NCBI GenBank assembly: GCA_905221605.1
Contig: CAJNDS010000273.1
Coordinates: 166,654-181,051, forward strand
Origin: Symbiodinium natans
Lineage: Eukaryota > Sar > Dinophyceae > Suessiales > Symbiodiniaceae
Direction of reading: 5' to 3'
DNA: 14,398 nt
Shown here: in pieces, positions 7,909 through 14,398 of the stretch
Numbering within the stretch: the stretch's first letter is position 1
Layout of the letters: every line of letters begins with the position of its first letter
Position numbers and translations under genes: made by a program
Notes under the pieces: generated by a model
What the model was told of the DNA's origin: nothing
Databases searched by the model: none
Seen by the model: only the letters and a program-made list of their open reading frames with translations

Positions 7909-7980
7909 TTATTTGTTGCCGCCGAGGGCTAGGGGCTCAGGGCTTGCAAGGCTTTCGGAATGGGAGAGGTGGGATGCTGG
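7909..7980 (-). CDS. Candidate isolated exon
   Basis: After acceptor GGGGCTTTTCAG, a frame reads PASHLSHSESLASPEPLALG, then GNK and a stop at 7909. It is protein-like but short. It could be an extra exon of the gene 9261-8001 (using an internal donor such as CCG|GTCATC), or the exon preceding 5199-4913. It lies just outside the right end of the foldback element. Confidence 0.25.
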   Translation of the reverse strand, partial: PASHLSHSESLASPEPLALGGNK

Positions 7981-8000
7981 CTGAAAAGCCCCTAAGCAAC

Positions 8001-9261
8001 CTAAAGCACCCAACCCAATCGCTCCTTGGCCTCCTTGATGACCGGCTTGCTCTTCAATATCTCCAAGGCGTCCTTGACATGCAGCAACCTTATAAGCCCT
8101 CTAAGGTCCAGTGGCCTCATGTGCTGTGATGACATCTGCAAAGGTTCATCTTGGGCTTCGCGTGCTCGGAGGGTTGACGGGGGCTGTGGCGGGGTCCAGT
8201 ACTTGCGGCTTCACGGCCTGTGTGCGGGCAATGCCGTATAATGCTGCACTGGTTTTCTAGTGGCCCCACGAAACAAAAGCGTAACCCGACATAGGCGTTC
8301 GACCTGCACTCTCGCACAAGGCCGGCAAGGTTCACTGTCTCGGCTCGACAGAAACCTTTTTAGATGGTTTTGGTTGGGCTTAGGACCCGGGACTCTCCTC
8401 TGGCTCTCTCAAGGCTCTAAACATACTAACAGCCCTTAATGGGGATTATAGTGACCCGTATTTTAATCCCTACTAAGGACTGTTAGTATAAGGGGGACAC
8501 ATCCCAACCCAGGCCCTTAAAGTCCGAAGCCTTGAGGTCAACAGGGCCTGAAGCTTTCGTAGCTGAGCTGAAGAAAAAACAAGGCCCTCACACAGCAGCT
8601 TGCCTAATGAAAAAAATCATTCACCCCAGAAATGGTTTCGACTGCATCGGGATTAGGGTTTTGGGTTTAGGGTTTGGGTTTAGGGTTTAGGGGACCCAAC
8701 AAGCTCAGGAACCTAAATAAGCCCGGGGATCTTGAGATGATGTAGTGATTAGATAAACAACGCCTCGCGCGAGCCCGATGCCGAAAGTTGCATAAGCACA
8801 GGCGTCCTGGTCGGAGATGTAGTGCTCCAAATTCCTCACTCGGCGAGGTTGGGGTGGTTTCATCGTAGGCTCATAAGCAGCACCTGTCGGGGGTAAACCC
8901 TAAACCCTAACCCTAAACCCTAATAGCACAAATAGACCCTATAAGCCCTAAGCCCTGCTACTTGCCAGCAGATGGATGCAACCAAGGCACGCCGCTTTAA
9001 AGAGCTTCGCGCCCCCACCGTTCTTGAGCTCGACCTGCACAATCACACGAAAGTCACGCTCAGGCTTCACCGCAGCTCAAACCCCTAAACTCTAAACCAA
9101 GAGGTTTGCCCAGAACCATCCTTAACAATCATTTGAAGCCAAAAGGTTCCTTCACAGCTGGCCACAACCGCCCACAACCCGCCCTAAACCAATTGGGCTT
9201 TTGGGTTTAGAACGCCTTGGATATGCTGCTGCAAGTCTGATCGGCCTTCGGGGGCTGGCAT
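8001..9261 (-). CDS. Six-exon gene of unknown function, 182 residues
   Basis: Proposed exons: 9261-9216 (MPAPEGRSDLQQHIQ), 9075-8962 (AVKPERDFRVIVQVELKNGG...), 8883-8764 (AAYEPTMKPPQPRRVRNLEH...), 8567-8531 (QLRKLQALLTS), 8334-8218 (EPCRPCARVQVERLCRVTLL...) and 8115-8001 (PLDLRGLIRLLHVKDALEIL...KERLGWVL-stop). Phases agree at all five junctions (1, 1, 1, 2, 2) and total coding length is 549 bases. Introns are 140, 78, 196, 196 and 102 nt; four start with GC and one with GT, all end AG. The 8567 acceptor has a fine pyrimidine tract (TGTTTTTTCTTCAG). Introns 1-3 carry TTTAGGG-type repeats and intron 4 holds a palindromic mobile-like repeat. The frame of exon 1 also extends upstream to 9300. Predicted mixed alpha/beta, basic, Cys-rich in the middle; no family recognised. 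Confidence 0.6.
8423..8489. mobile_element. Small palindromic (MITE-like) element, copy B of a dispersed family
   Basis: Arms 8423-8448 (ATACTAACAGCCCTTAATGG...) and 8464-8489 (reverse complement with few mismatches) around a 15-nt loop. The outermost bases could be TA duplications around CTAACAG tips. It lies wholly in the fourth intron of the gene 9261-8001. Similarity to copies at 4695-4748 and 12691-12755 continues past the right arm (ATAAGGGGGACACATCCCAA), so the true element boundary is uncertain. Confidence 0.7.
8651..8691 (+). repeat. Telomere-like repeat in an intron
   Basis: TTTAGGG units with TTTTGGG and TTTGGG variants, inside the proposed intron 8763-8568. The sense strand is CCCTAAA. 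Confidence 0.85.
8896..8922 (-). repeat. Telomere-like repeat in an intron
   Basis: Plus-strand CCCTAAA run filling much of the 78-nt proposed intron 8961-8884; the sense strand is TTTAGGG. Confidence 0.85.
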
Positions 9262-9300
9262 CTGCTCCACCAACACACGTATAGACACATACACAGTCCC

Positions 9301-9868
9301 CTATTCATGCCCAACAGCCACATAGCCTGTTAAGCAAGCATGATCAAACAGCCAACGTTCAAGAGCGGAAGTCCGCACAGGAAGGAGTACTGACCCAGGG
9401 CTGTGCCAAGAAGCCTTTAAGTCTATAGGGTTCCCAACTTGACAGCGCGACGTTGTTCCAGTCCATGCCTGAAATGCTGGAAAACAAGGTGTTCGCCCCA
9501 AGTAATCCGCGGATGTGCATGTCCCGGCCCACGTGGCAAATATTGGGAATTTACGACAGTGAGGAACCGCTAATATAGACCCCAAATAGTGTGATCCATT
9601 GCAATAAGAACCCCAATAAGGTACCCCTAGTCTCGTAAACACCAATATTGAGGGCTGGAGTTCAAGTGCAAACTGCCACCTGCCATCGCGACTTCTGCTC
9701 ATCGAAGAAAGTGAGGACACCTCTGCATCAAAAGGTTCAGGAAATACTGAAGGGTAAACTCAAAATGCCCTCAGACTGGTCCGACCCTAAGAGCCCCAAA
9801 AACTCACCTCGAACAACCTACTGTCCCTTCAGGGCCGACCTATCGAAAAGGGACGCAGCCAGTCCTTC
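9301..9868 (-). CDS. Last three exons of an unidentified gene
   Basis: Proposed exons: 9868-9822 (EGLAASLFDRSALKG), 9722-9680 (GVLTFFDEQKSRWQ, acceptor TTTTGATGCAG) and 9468-9301 (AWTGTTSRCQVGNPIDLKAS ... LFDHACLTGYVAVGHE, stop TAG). Phases agree (2-2, 0-0) and both introns (99 and 211 nt) are GT-AG. The final exon, 55 residues behind a TTTTCCAGCATTTCAG acceptor, is the strongest. An upstream exon is required and was not found with confidence; ATG 9960 (MKQLP) is a weak candidate in the wrong phase. The second intron carries a dispersed repeat shared with 3127-3180. The stop lies only 40 bases from the next gene's ATG at 9261, suggesting tandem genes whose transcripts are trans-spliced. Function unknown. 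Confidence 0.55.
9603..9645. repeat. Dispersed repeat copy 2, inside an intron
   Basis: Similar to 3127-3180 over the sense-strand block TTTACNARANTAGGGGYACC plus TTATTG. It lies in the proposed intron 9679-9469. Confidence 0.6.
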
Positions 9869-9886
9869 CTAGAGCCATCCTGGTCA

Positions 9887-9912
9887 CCTAAACCCTAAAC
9901 CCTAACCCCTAA
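9887..9912 (-). repeat. Telomere-like repeat
   Basis: Plus-strand CCTAAACCCTAAACCCTAAC run just upstream (in sense) of the exon 9868-9822; it lies in intron or intergenic sequence. Confidence 0.8.
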
Positions 9913-10031
9913 GCCCTTTTTAAACCCCAAAGGCCCTTTGGAACCTGGAAGCTGCTTCATGCCAGGACTGAGGGCCGCGCCCCAAAGGCCCTAAACTCTA
10001 AACCCTATCGTCCCGAATATCCCGCCAGGGC

Positions 10032-10708
10032 TTAGGCTGGGTGGGGAGGAGCTGGGATGTTGAGTTGGGCTTCGTCCACCTCGTTGTGGAGTTCGGCAGA
10101 GTGCTGGCCCCTTGTGCGGACTTATCCGTTCACATACCCGAGCTCTCTCCAAACCCTGAGAACTCCAAGACCCCAAACCCCAACCCCAACCCCAAACCTC
10201 CCTTGAGCCTGGCTCTAGGGCCTTAAACTCCGAAGTGAAGGTGGTCAAGCCGGGTCGAGCCTCAAACCCTATGCTACAAATATGGGGACGTCGGGGTCTC
10301 AACCGCAAATGCGGCAGAATCTCTCCGACATGTTGGAGACGTTTGGAAGTTTGGAAACCCTGCACCCTCACTCTCTCTTTTTTTTTCTCTCTCTCCCTCT
10401 CTTGCTCTCTCTCTCTCTCTCTCCGCTCTCTCCCCCTTGATCTCTCCGGCGGTTCGTGTCGCCAGTCAGCTGCACGCGGGGCTGAAACTCTAAAACCCAA
10501 GAGCCCTAAAACCCTCTGTGACGACCGGCCCTCCGCAGCCCCAATTGAACAGTGCCCCTAAACCTGAAGGCCCCAAACCCTAAACCCAAACCACATACCC
10601 CATACCCTAAACCCCGAACCCTAAACTCTACCGGCCTTCCAGTCCGTTCAACTCCGGCCGTGCTTGGAGGCCTTTCACCCGCACGGGTAGGCCGATTCGC
10701 AACTCTTC
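10032..10708 (-). CDS. Exon cluster of a gene with an ARPELNG motif
   Basis: The firm exon is 10708-10632: acceptor CCCCTGCCTTGCAG, then EELRIGLPVRVKGLQARPEL-NGLEGR, donor CG|GTAGAG. V.GL.ARPELNG..G is a motif that, from general knowledge, recurs in dinoflagellate and green-algal proteins as a short beta-rich binding or scaffold module; I infer only membership. A phase-2 continuation near 10560-10505 reads GTVQLGLRRAGRHRG. Acceptor TTTCAG near 10483 opens either PRVQLTGDTNRRRDQ or PRAADWRHEPPERSRG, followed by a purine-rich tract (10437-10366) that would encode Arg/Glu if translated. The cluster ends with exon 10103-10032 (HSAELHNEVDEAQLNIPAPP-HPA-stop). Internal junctions are unresolved. A possible first exon starts at ATG 10915 (MASLEPTTPDIS). 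Confidence 0.4.
10366..10437 (+). repeat. CT-rich simple-sequence tract
   Basis: Plus-strand CTCTCT/TTTT tract, purine (GAGA) in transcription sense. A complementary GA-rich tract is at 13226-13290. Confidence 0.9.
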
Positions 10709-11038
10709 CTGCAAGGCAGGGGCAGTTGGTTTAGGGTTTTTAGGGGTGTAGGGTGTAGAGACTTTATAGTATACAGGGTTTGGGGCTTGTAGTATACCAG
10801 GGTTGAGGGATTGGTATGGAGGGGTTTGTTTAGGGCTCGAGGTCTTAGGGCTAGGAGTCTGTTTGTTGCTTGGGGTTTAGGAGATGTCGGGCGTAGTCGG
10901 TTCAAGAGAAGCCATACAAGCGCCGGGCGCCTCCAGGGTGAGGAGAGGGAGGGATTAGGGTTTTAGGGTTTTAGGGTTTAGGGTTTAGGGTTTTAGGGTT
11001 TTCGGGTTTTAGGGTTTTCGGGTTTTAGGGTTTCGGGT
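10709..11038. other. Intergenic or intronic stretch of telomere-like sequence
   Basis: Mostly degenerate TTTAGGG-type sequence on the + strand (10733-10905), a possible minus-strand start codon at 10915 (MASLEPTT) and the array 10954-11042. No other exon is convincing. Confidence 0.6.
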
Positions 11039-11042
11039 TTAG
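10954..11042 (+). repeat. Telomere-like array with 7-, 8- and 9-base units
   Basis: About a dozen units alternating TTTAGGG, TTTTAGGG and TTTTCGGG. In sense it starts exactly at the stop codon (TAA, 11041-11039) of the gene 11634-11039, whose TAA belongs to a CCTAAACCCG motif. Confidence 0.9.
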
Positions 11043-11634
11043 GAGTTAAGGCGAACAGGCTTAGGATCGATCTCTTGTGTGAAGACCTTGAAGCCTGGAA
11101 CTCCCCAGCTTGATGGCCTAAACCCGAAACCCCAAACAAAAGACCCCCCAAATCCGAACTTGGGTGCGCTCTGCTTTCGAGCCCCAGTTCTTAAGTGTAA
11201 TGGATCCGGTATAAACACAACAGCAAACGATGTATATCTACATATGTACATGTATACGTATAGACATGTAAAACTTATATATTTTGCATACAACCTTCCC
11301 TCTCTCGTGCCTGCTGTGGCTTGGCCTCCTCCCCTGCGTCCGCACGAGTGGAGTGGACCTCCTGTGCCTGCTCCGACTTCGACGAAGGCCACTTGACTTC
11401 TCTACTTCTTGGGAGGCTGAGTACCCTGGCCCAAAAAGGGGAACCGTTGATATATAGTAGGATTCACCAAAAAGGCTAACGGCTAGCCACTCAGTCCCTA
11501 AGACTTTACAGGGCTGAGAACTTCCGTTTGGGGCTTCAGGGGCCTCCAGGCTCAAGGCGGAAGGGCATTGCTTACTCTGCGTTCGAATTGACATCCCGAA
11601 GTCAGGTTTAAAAAAACTTACCTGTGCAATTCAT
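11039..11634 (-). CDS. Four-exon gene of unknown function, 97 residues
   Basis: Proposed exons: 11634-11622 (MNCT, with a perfect consensus donor ACAG|GTAAGT), 11497-11295 (GTEWLAVSLFGESYYISTVP...EVEKSSG, then an Arg/Ser-rich stretch), 11189-11168 (NWGSKAE, GC donor) and 11094-11039 (FKVFTQEIDPKPVRLNS, stop). Phases agree (1-1, 0-0, 1-1) and the total is 294 bases. The second exon's frame is also open upstream to ATG 11594, an alternative start. The Arg/Ser-rich part can also be read in another frame (SSKSEQAQEVHSTRADAGEE), so an extra intron there is possible. The stop codon merges with a telomere-like array. The start lies 57 bases after the preceding gene's stop, across a run of 28 C. No domain recognised. 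Confidence 0.48.
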
Positions 11635-11654
11635 GTCCTCACTCTCACTTACCA

Positions 11655-11682
11655 CCCCCCCCCCCCCCCCCCCCCCCCCCCC
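11655..11682 (+). repeat. Run of 28 C
   Basis: A G28 run in sense, lying between the stop of the gene 12581-11691 and the start of the gene 11634-11039. Its exact length is liable to sequencing error. Confidence 0.9.
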
Positions 11683-11690
11683 GCGACCCC

Positions 11691-12581
11691 TTAATTACCC
11701 CATTCTGAAACGAGAACACCACGCTCATTGTCATTATCCCCTACATAAGCTGGCTGAGAGCCATTCGTTTCTGCAGGCCGATAAGCCTCCAAAACGCTCT
11801 GCTCCGCAGGCAGAGTTCTACGTGCAACAGCGAAGCCCCAAGATCTCAGAGGCCCCCGTGCGACCCTGGACCAGCCTCACCAACCCTAAACCCTAAAACT
11901 GTCAAACCATGGGTGGTGGGCCTTCTTCTGAAAGTCCGCGAAGGTCTTGAAGGAAGGCATGGTTACAAAATGGATGTGAGAACTTCTTCCCAAGATCTGT
12001 CCACAGCCCAAGGCTGCATACCCCTTCCTGTGCTTCCTCTGTGAAGGCTACCCCTTGTTCATACTATCTTGGGGTATAGTAGGGGTTGCTACTTTGGGAA
12101 GTGCCCAAATGTCAAAACAAAAAGCCTCGTAAGCCTAGAGGCTTCCTGCGGCGAGCTTTCTACCCCGAGCCTCTTTAGAACATATTCAACAGCTGCCTCT
12201 CTTGAGCCTGGGGGCGCCTAGGTCTCAGCAGCTTGGGCCAAGTCAAAAAAGCGCAGGCGCGCGAGAAAGCTGGGCGGCAGTTTCATGGGTTCCGGTGCTT
12301 GGGGGATTTAAGGGCTTCAGGGCTTGGAGGTCTTTTAGGGTTTTTTGATAGGGCCTACCAGTGTGGGGTGTCGAGTGCTTCAGGGAAACCTGACCCCGAC
12401 AGTTCGCAGGGCCTAGTGCAAGGTGTAGGATTTACTCTTACACCCAAAACTCACAGACCTGCACTCCCAAGCCATGCTTGCCGGGCGTCGAGATCGTCCT
12501 TGGCTGCTCAACACAACCGTGCTTCTTCGCAAAGGCCGCAGCCAGCACGAGCAACAAGGAGAATCGCAACGCCATACTCAT
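11691..12581 (-). CDS. Five-exon gene for a probable secreted or endomembrane protein, 173 residues
   Basis: Exon 12581-12459 starts MSMALRFSLLLVLAAAFAKK: a short N-region, hydrophobic core and AFA-K cleavage context, a classic signal peptide (a start at M3 is equally possible). Then 12389-12359 (VSLKHSTPHT), 12207-12135 (SREAAVEYVLKRLGVESSPQ...), 12027-11908 (KGYAALGCGQILGRSSHIHF...KKAHHP) and 11865-11691 (VARGPLRSWGFAVARRTLPA...LVSEWGN, stop TAA). Phases agree at all junctions (0, 1, 2, 2), with 522 coding bases in total. Introns are 69, 151, 107 and 42 nt, the third GC-AG. Exon four is open in all three frames, so its frame rests on phase matching. The mature protein is small and basic; I recognise no family. 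The acceptor-like CATCGCAG about 20 bases before the ATG is a possible trans-splice site. Confidence 0.58.
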
Positions 12582-12690
12582 GTTCTACCAGTAGACCTGC
12601 GATGACTAATCAAGTCAAACATGATCAACGCAACGGTAGCCTATGATAATCAGAAATGTCAACAACATAAACATGATAACTGGAATTACT

Positions 12691-12755
12691 TGGGTTGTTC
12701 CCCCTTATAGTAAGAGTCCTAAATAGGGAAGATAATAGGGGTGGGGGTACTATAA
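12691..12755 (-). repeat. Dispersed hairpin-family repeat, copy C
   Basis: The minus strand reads TCCCTATTTAGGACTCTTAC then TATAAGGGGGAACAACCCAA, matching copies A (4695-4748) and B (8440-8504). It lies between two genes, next to a CCCTAAA run. Confidence 0.65.
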
Positions 12756-12763
12756 CCCTAACC

Positions 12764-13147
12764 CTAAACCCTAAACCCTGAACCCCTGATCTTCTGACCA
12801 AGTGGCAGCCACCGGGCCCCACCCGGGAACAGTGGGAAGCGTGCGTCTTTGAAGGCGCTGGGCACCCACAGCTGCCCTGAGCTCACAAGCAAGTCCCTTG
12901 GACCCATGGACCCAGGGTTTAGGGTTTAGGGTTTGGGGTTTAGGGTTTAGGGTTTGGGGTTTAGGGTTTAGGGTTTGGGGTTTCATCAACCTCGAAAGGA
13001 AGCAATCCCCCCAAGGAAGGCCCATGGACTCTGTTGATTCGGCTTGGGGTGGTCTTTGCTTCTGTCGACTTGCCGCTGTCGAAGCTCGGGCGTGGGATGG
13101 GTTGAGGTTGAAACTTGTACTATATATGTTGCGAAGGGTGGGTACAT
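12764..13147 (-). CDS. Two-exon gene with an intron built around a telomere-like array
   Basis: Exon 13147-12991 starts MYPPFATYIVQVSTSTHPTP and ends WAFLGGIASFR. Donor AG|GTTGAT (12990) and acceptor CTCAG (12877) bound a 114-nt intron, 63 nt of which is a perfect three-copy telomere-like array. Exon two (12876-12764) reads QLWVPSAFKDARFPLFPGGA then RWLPLGQK and stops at a TAG inside TTTAGGG. Phases agree (1-1); 270 bases, 89 residues. The final GSGFRV is translated repeat, so a donor at CTTG|GTCAGA leading to a further exon is possible. Upstream is a roughly 70-nt pyrimidine tract ending CAG (13216), a candidate trans-splice acceptor. Another frame (LETPPRDVPTLRNIYSTSFN) is open over the same bases, which lowers confidence. 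Confidence 0.45.
12918..12980 (+). repeat. Higher-order telomere-like array, 3 x 21 bp
   Basis: Three exact copies of a 21-bp unit made of two TTTAGGG and one TTTGGGG. It lies within the proposed intron 12990-12877. Confidence 0.95.
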
Positions 13148-13216
13148 CACGAGGCGGAGTCTCCAACCTGCAAAGACAGAAGTTGCCAAGACACAAATCT
13201 TGACTTCCGGATGTCT

Positions 13217-13290
13217 GGATGGAGGAAGACGGGAGAAGGAGAGAGGGAGAGAGAGGAGAGAGGGAGAGGGGGAGAGAGAAAGCGGATTTA
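13217..13290 (-). promoter_or_regulatory. Long pyrimidine tract ending in CAG, candidate trans-splice acceptor
   Basis: In sense the tract runs from the stop codon of the gene 14040-13288 as about 70 nearly pure C/T bases and ends CCATCCAG at 13215. The next gene's ATG is at 13147. In trans-splicing organisms, such tracts define the spliced-leader acceptor; here it could also be an ordinary intron 3' end. Confidence 0.4.
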
Positions 13291-14040
13291 GAGAGACTCC
13301 CTGCACTGCTCGAACCAGGCCCAGTCCTGAAAAAGAGTTGCCCGACAAACCATCGCCGTGCGGCAGTATTGAGTCTGTGCGATGTCGTCTCGGAAAACCT
13401 GGGCAATCTGTCCAAAGTTGCTGAAAGTTTGAACTTGAATCGGACATGCCAAGCACCAAGCTACAGGTTCACTTGGTGAGGCTTTGGAGTCGTCAGCTGA
13501 CGCTCCCTGGCTGAGCAGAGGTTTTTCCAGGTTTGGGATTGTGTGGTTCAGGTTAAGGCTCGAAGCTTACGCGGCCGATTGTCAAGCCCCTACTTCTCCC
13601 TTTTCCGCCCTTGACCGTTCACCCTGTCTACGGCAAGCCAGGAAGCGATCTGAGACTCAAACCCTAAACGCCCTAAACCCTATGCCCCAAACCCTAAACC
13701 ACCACCCAGACAGGCATGCAATCATGCAGGCAAGCGGGAAGAAAACAGACCTACAAACAAAGCGGGTGGGGGGGGGGGGGGGGGGGGCTACAGCGTACGT
13801 TTCTGAAGCCCTAAACCCTTTTGCCCCAGGTCTCTCTGACCTGCGCATCCCATTCCCTAAACCATAAACCCTAATTCAACCCTAAACCCTAAACCCTAAA
13901 CCCTAAACCCTAAACCCTAAACCCTAAACCACACCAGCTGGGCTTTCTGGCAGCTCCAGGACTCTGCAGGCGGAGCTGGTTCCAAATGCCCAGGCCCATG
14001 GTGAAGTTGGGGGAGATGCCTCAGAGGGCTTCTGATGCAT
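13288..14040 (-). CDS. Three-exon gene of unknown function, 128 residues
   Basis: Proposed exons: 14040-13935 (MHQKPSEASPPTSPWAWAFG...ELPESPA), 13655-13594 (SDRFLACRRQGERSRAEKGE) and 13506-13288 (GASADDSKASPSEPVAWCLA ... FQDWAWFEQCRESL, stop TAA). Phases agree (1-1, 0-0); 387 bases. The last exon, 72 residues open with even Cys/Trp/Gln content, is the strongest part. The first intron (279 nt) contains seven perfect TTTAGGG units starting a few bases after donor CTG|GTGTGG, a G20 run, and ends TTTAGGGTTTGAG. If that donor is not used, the frame stops at a TAG within the array. The N-terminus is Pro/Ser-rich; the C-terminal 70 residues look globular. No family recognised. Confidence 0.5.
13768..13787 (+). 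repeat. Run of 20 G
   Basis: Inside the proposed first intron of the gene 14040-13288; its length is liable to sequencing error. Confidence 0.9.
13880..13928 (-). repeat. Seven perfect CCCTAAA units
   Basis: The longest uninterrupted perfect telomere-like array in the window, with degenerate units on its low-coordinate side. In sense it begins at the proposed donor of the gene 14040-13288. Confidence 0.95.
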
Positions 14041-14045
14041 CAGAG

Positions 14046-14117
14046 TTAGGATTTAGGGATTAGGGTTTAGGATTTTCAGGTTTAGGGACTCAGGTTTCGG
14101 GTTTAGGGTTTAGGATT
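14046..14117 (+). repeat. Degenerate telomere-like array
   Basis: Variants such as TTAGGATTTAGGGATTAGGG, lying between two proposed minus-strand genes. Confidence 0.85.
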
Positions 14118-14134
14118 CTGGGCTGATGTTCTGT

Positions 14135-14255
14135 TCAAGAAGCTCTCCGCACCTTGCACCTTGCACCTCTCCATTCCTCATCGATTAAAACTCTCGTGGA
14201 AGTGAATTCCTGAAGGAAACACAGGTACAGAAACGCTCCAGGCGCTGCACCCCAT
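14135..14255 (-). CDS. Short two-exon candidate
   Basis: Exon 14255-14229 (MGCSAWSVS, donor GTACCT) and exon 14209-14135 (EFTSTRVLIDEEWRGARCKV-RRAS, stop TGA) after a good acceptor, TGTGTTTCCTTCAG. Phase 0-0. The implied intron is only 19 nt, too short for normal splicing, so the two exons probably do not join directly; the second exon stands better alone. MGC would be a myristoylation/palmitoylation context if the start is real. Confidence 0.25.
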
Positions 14256-14398
14256 GAGTCTGGGCTGGCAGCCCTCAACCCTCAAACCCCCAAGCATCAA
14301 CGGGTTCGCATGGGCTGTCTAGGATAAATGCCCCCCCGTGTGGATGCAGCAGCTTCTACAGCTGTGCGCATAGGCTTCTCTTTCGCGGGCCCTAGTCA
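14256..14398 (-). CDS. Possible exon at the right edge
   Basis: After a CTAG near 14393, one frame reads PAKEKPMRTAVEAAASTR and another reads AREREAYAHSCRSCC. Both are protein-like and the choice cannot be made without the sequence beyond the window. Confidence 0.2.

Noticed and set aside
12771-13415. 214-residue minus-strand frame
   Set aside because: Much of it is translated pyrimidine tract and the 21-bp telomere-variant array; it is kept open by low complexity.
13880-13928. Chromosome end or telomere
   Set aside because: Only seven perfect units, flanked on both sides by complex sequence and apparent exons, and repeats point both ways across the window.

Overview
The window reads as nuclear DNA from a dinoflagellate, most likely a Symbiodiniaceae-like or other suessialean alga. 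This is an inference. The supporting features are: telomere-like TTTAGGG/CCCTAAA runs scattered through the interior; short exons that make sense only on one strand; frequent GC-AG as well as GT-AG introns; genes packed head to tail with tens of bases between stop and next start; and an exon carrying a V-GL-ARPELNG motif that, from general knowledge, recurs in dinoflagellate and green-algal proteins. Almost all long open frames on the + strand are shadows.

All supported genes lie on the - strand, so transcription runs from high to low coordinates. From right to left they are: a short two-exon candidate (14255-14135); a three-exon gene (14040-13288); a two-exon gene (13147-12764); a five-exon gene with a signal peptide (12581-11691); a four-exon gene (11634-11039); a group of exons with the ARPELNG motif (10708-10032); the last three exons of another gene (9868-9301); a six-exon gene (9261-8001); an isolated candidate exon (7980-7909); a terminal exon (5199-4913); two multi-exon genes (4398-3232 and 3200-2351); a doubtful small gene (2283-2064); and at the left edge a long intronless reading frame (1717 to beyond base 1) with the catalytic signature of a Cid1-type terminal uridylyltransferase or non-canonical poly(A) polymerase. 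Exon models were built by hand from splice sites, phase agreement and protein-like sequence. Apart from the nucleotidyltransferase, no protein could be assigned a function.

The centre is occupied by a 2.57-kb foldback element (5302-7870): two roughly 1.24-kb inverted arms around an 84-bp loop, identical 14-bp tips and an exact 8-bp target-site duplication (GGTTCAAC) next to a telomere-like tract. Each arm carries three tandem units of about 162 bp and an inner 33-bp palindrome. It has no convincing gene and looks like a non-autonomous DNA transposon.

The most interesting global pattern is that the telomere-like repeats sit mainly inside the inferred introns or directly after stop codons. In several places the repeat itself supplies the splice donor or the stop codon. 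Two other dispersed repeat families also lie in or beside introns. No RNA gene or CRISPR array was seen.
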